Assembly (NCBI GenBank): GCA_904420265.1
Contig: CAJFUU010000267.1
Span: 1-5,516 of the forward strand
Direction: 5' to 3'
Source of the DNA: an uncultured Clostridia bacterium
GTDB lineage: Bacteria; Bacillota; Clostridia; Christensenellales; Aristaeellaceae
DNA length: 5,516 nucleotides
The notes beneath the pieces are model-generated. The model saw only the letters and a program-made list of their open reading frames with translations. It had not been told where the DNA came from and searched no databases. The position numbers were made by a program, and so were the translations under genes. Shown here piece by piece: positions 4,817 to 5,516 of the stretch (within the stretch, counting starts at the first letter, position 1; every line of letters starts with the position of its first letter).

Positions 4817-5372
4817 GGAATCTCCGTTCCAACGCCATTTGGCGAAAGGAAGCGCGGCCGCGCTGCGCCAGTCGGGGCCAACTTTACCGGAGGGGATGCG
4901 CCCCCGTGCATCCTTTTCCAACGCTGGAATCGCATCGCGCAAGACGGTAAACCGTGGAATTTCCGTTCCAACGCGATTTGGCGAAAGGAAGCGCGGCCGT
5001 ACTGCGCCGGCCGGGGAAATTTTGCCGGATGGGGATGCGCCCCCGTGCATCCTCTTCCAACGCCGGAGTCGCATCGCGCAAGACGGCAAACTGTGGAATT
5101 TCCGCTCCGACGCGATTTGGCGAAAGGAAGCGCGGCCGCGCTGCGTCGGCCGGGGTCAACTTTACCGGAGGGGATGCGCCCCCGTGCATCCTCTTTCAAC
5201 GTCGGAGTCGCATCGCGCAAGACGGCAAACCGGGAAATTTCCATTCCAACGCGATTTGGCGAAAGAAAGCGCGGCCGCGCTGCGTCGGCCGGGGCCAACT
5301 TTACCGGAGGGGATGCGCCTCTGGATATCCTCTTCCAACTTCCAACGCCGGAAACATCGCCATGCGCGCAGC
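4817..5372. repeat. Tandem array of 139-bp units (three full, one degenerate)
   Basis: Units begin at 4817, 4956, 5095 and 5234, each exactly 139 bp apart and starting GGAATYTCC or GAAATTTCC. Each has a shared core: CGCGATTTGGCGAAAGGAAG, then AGCGCGGCCGCGCT, CTTTACCGGAGGGGATGCG, CCCCCGTGCATCC, and GCATCGCGCAAGACGG. The 14-bp palindrome with a GCGGCCGC core is perfect in units 1, 3 and 4 (4851, 5129, 5268) and mutated in unit 2 (4990). GGATGC and GCATCC pair in units 1-3 (4894-4913, 5033-5052, 5172-5191). Unit 4 loses this stem, gains a short CTTCCAA duplication near 5333-5345, and fades out. The units are similar but not identical, so the array is not a fresh duplication. The length of 139 shifts the reading frame each unit, arguing against coding. 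Confidence 0.93.
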
Positions 5373-5516
5373 AAAGCGCGGCCGTCCGCCCGACCTGATC
5401 TTTGCCCCCACACCCGCCGGCCGGGGCGTTCGCTCCTAAGGCAATGGCCTCCCCACTACTGGCCCTCTCAGCCCGAAGGCTGGCCGGACTTACTTCTAAG
5501 CCGCACCATGCTCACG
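5373..5516. other. Unassigned right end
   Basis: There is a possible remnant of a fifth repeat unit (AAAGCGCGGCCG, 5373-5384), then unrelated GC-rich sequence. CAGCC-CGAA-GGCTG (5469-5482) forms a short tetraloop hairpin, with GGCC on each side. An open frame from ATG 5445 runs off the window edge but has no ribosome binding site or recognisable sequence. I see no gene that I can support. Confidence 0.4.

Noticed and set aside
4603..5298. 231-codon minus-strand frame, and the plus-strand frame 4954-5439, as a repeat protein
   Set aside because: The 139-bp period shifts frame each unit, so successive units would encode three different peptides. The frames stay open because of GC-rich composition.
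4817..5372. CRISPR-like array
   Set aside because: The repeated block is the entire 139 bp, with no short repeat and unique spacer alternation, and no cas gene is nearby.

Overview
This 5.5-kb stretch looks like chromosomal DNA of a fairly GC-rich member of the Clostridia (Bacillota). The evidence is AAGGAG-type ribosome binding sites 6-8 nt before the starts, textbook sigma-A promoters (TTGACA-17 nt-TACAAT), hairpin/U-run terminators, and a small membrane-anchored protein with a Pro/Thr linker. This placement is an inference from style; no rRNA, tRNA or other taxonomic marker is present.

Four protein-coding genes are supported. (1) 142-990, minus strand: a single-pass membrane protein with a long Pro/Thr-rich stalk and an extracytoplasmic domain of unknown function. 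(2) 1178-2164, plus strand: a NYN/PIN-like nuclease domain followed by two OST-HTH (LOTUS) RNA-binding domains, so a likely RNase or RNA-processing factor. (3) 2935-3363, plus strand: a DUF3788-family protein, visibly more AT-rich than its surroundings. (4) 3829-4512, minus strand: a HAD hydrolase of the YjjG/YfnB pyrimidine nucleotidase type. Genes 1 and 2 are divergent from a 187-bp region that carries two back-to-back promoters with identical hexamers and spacers. No operon is visible: each gene seems to be its own transcription unit, and nothing in the sequence ties the four products into one pathway.

About 40% of the window is non-coding and rich in inverted or direct repeats. The left edge (1-146) is a long, nearly perfect palindrome with 64-bp arms. 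It contains a bidirectional terminator and overlaps the stop codon of gene 1. The region 2165-2934 holds nested hairpins, a 25-bp direct repeat and a set of mutually exclusive stem-loops. The region 3364-3828 has terminator-like hairpins on both strands. From 4817 to about 5372 there is a tandem array of nearly four 139-bp units, most containing a 14-bp GC palindrome and a second stem-loop. Because 139 is not a multiple of 3, the long open frames across this array are not a credible repeat protein.

No CRISPR array, transposase, phage gene or recognisable defence operon is visible. The most notable items are the 146-bp palindrome, the 139-bp array and the NYN plus double OST-HTH protein.
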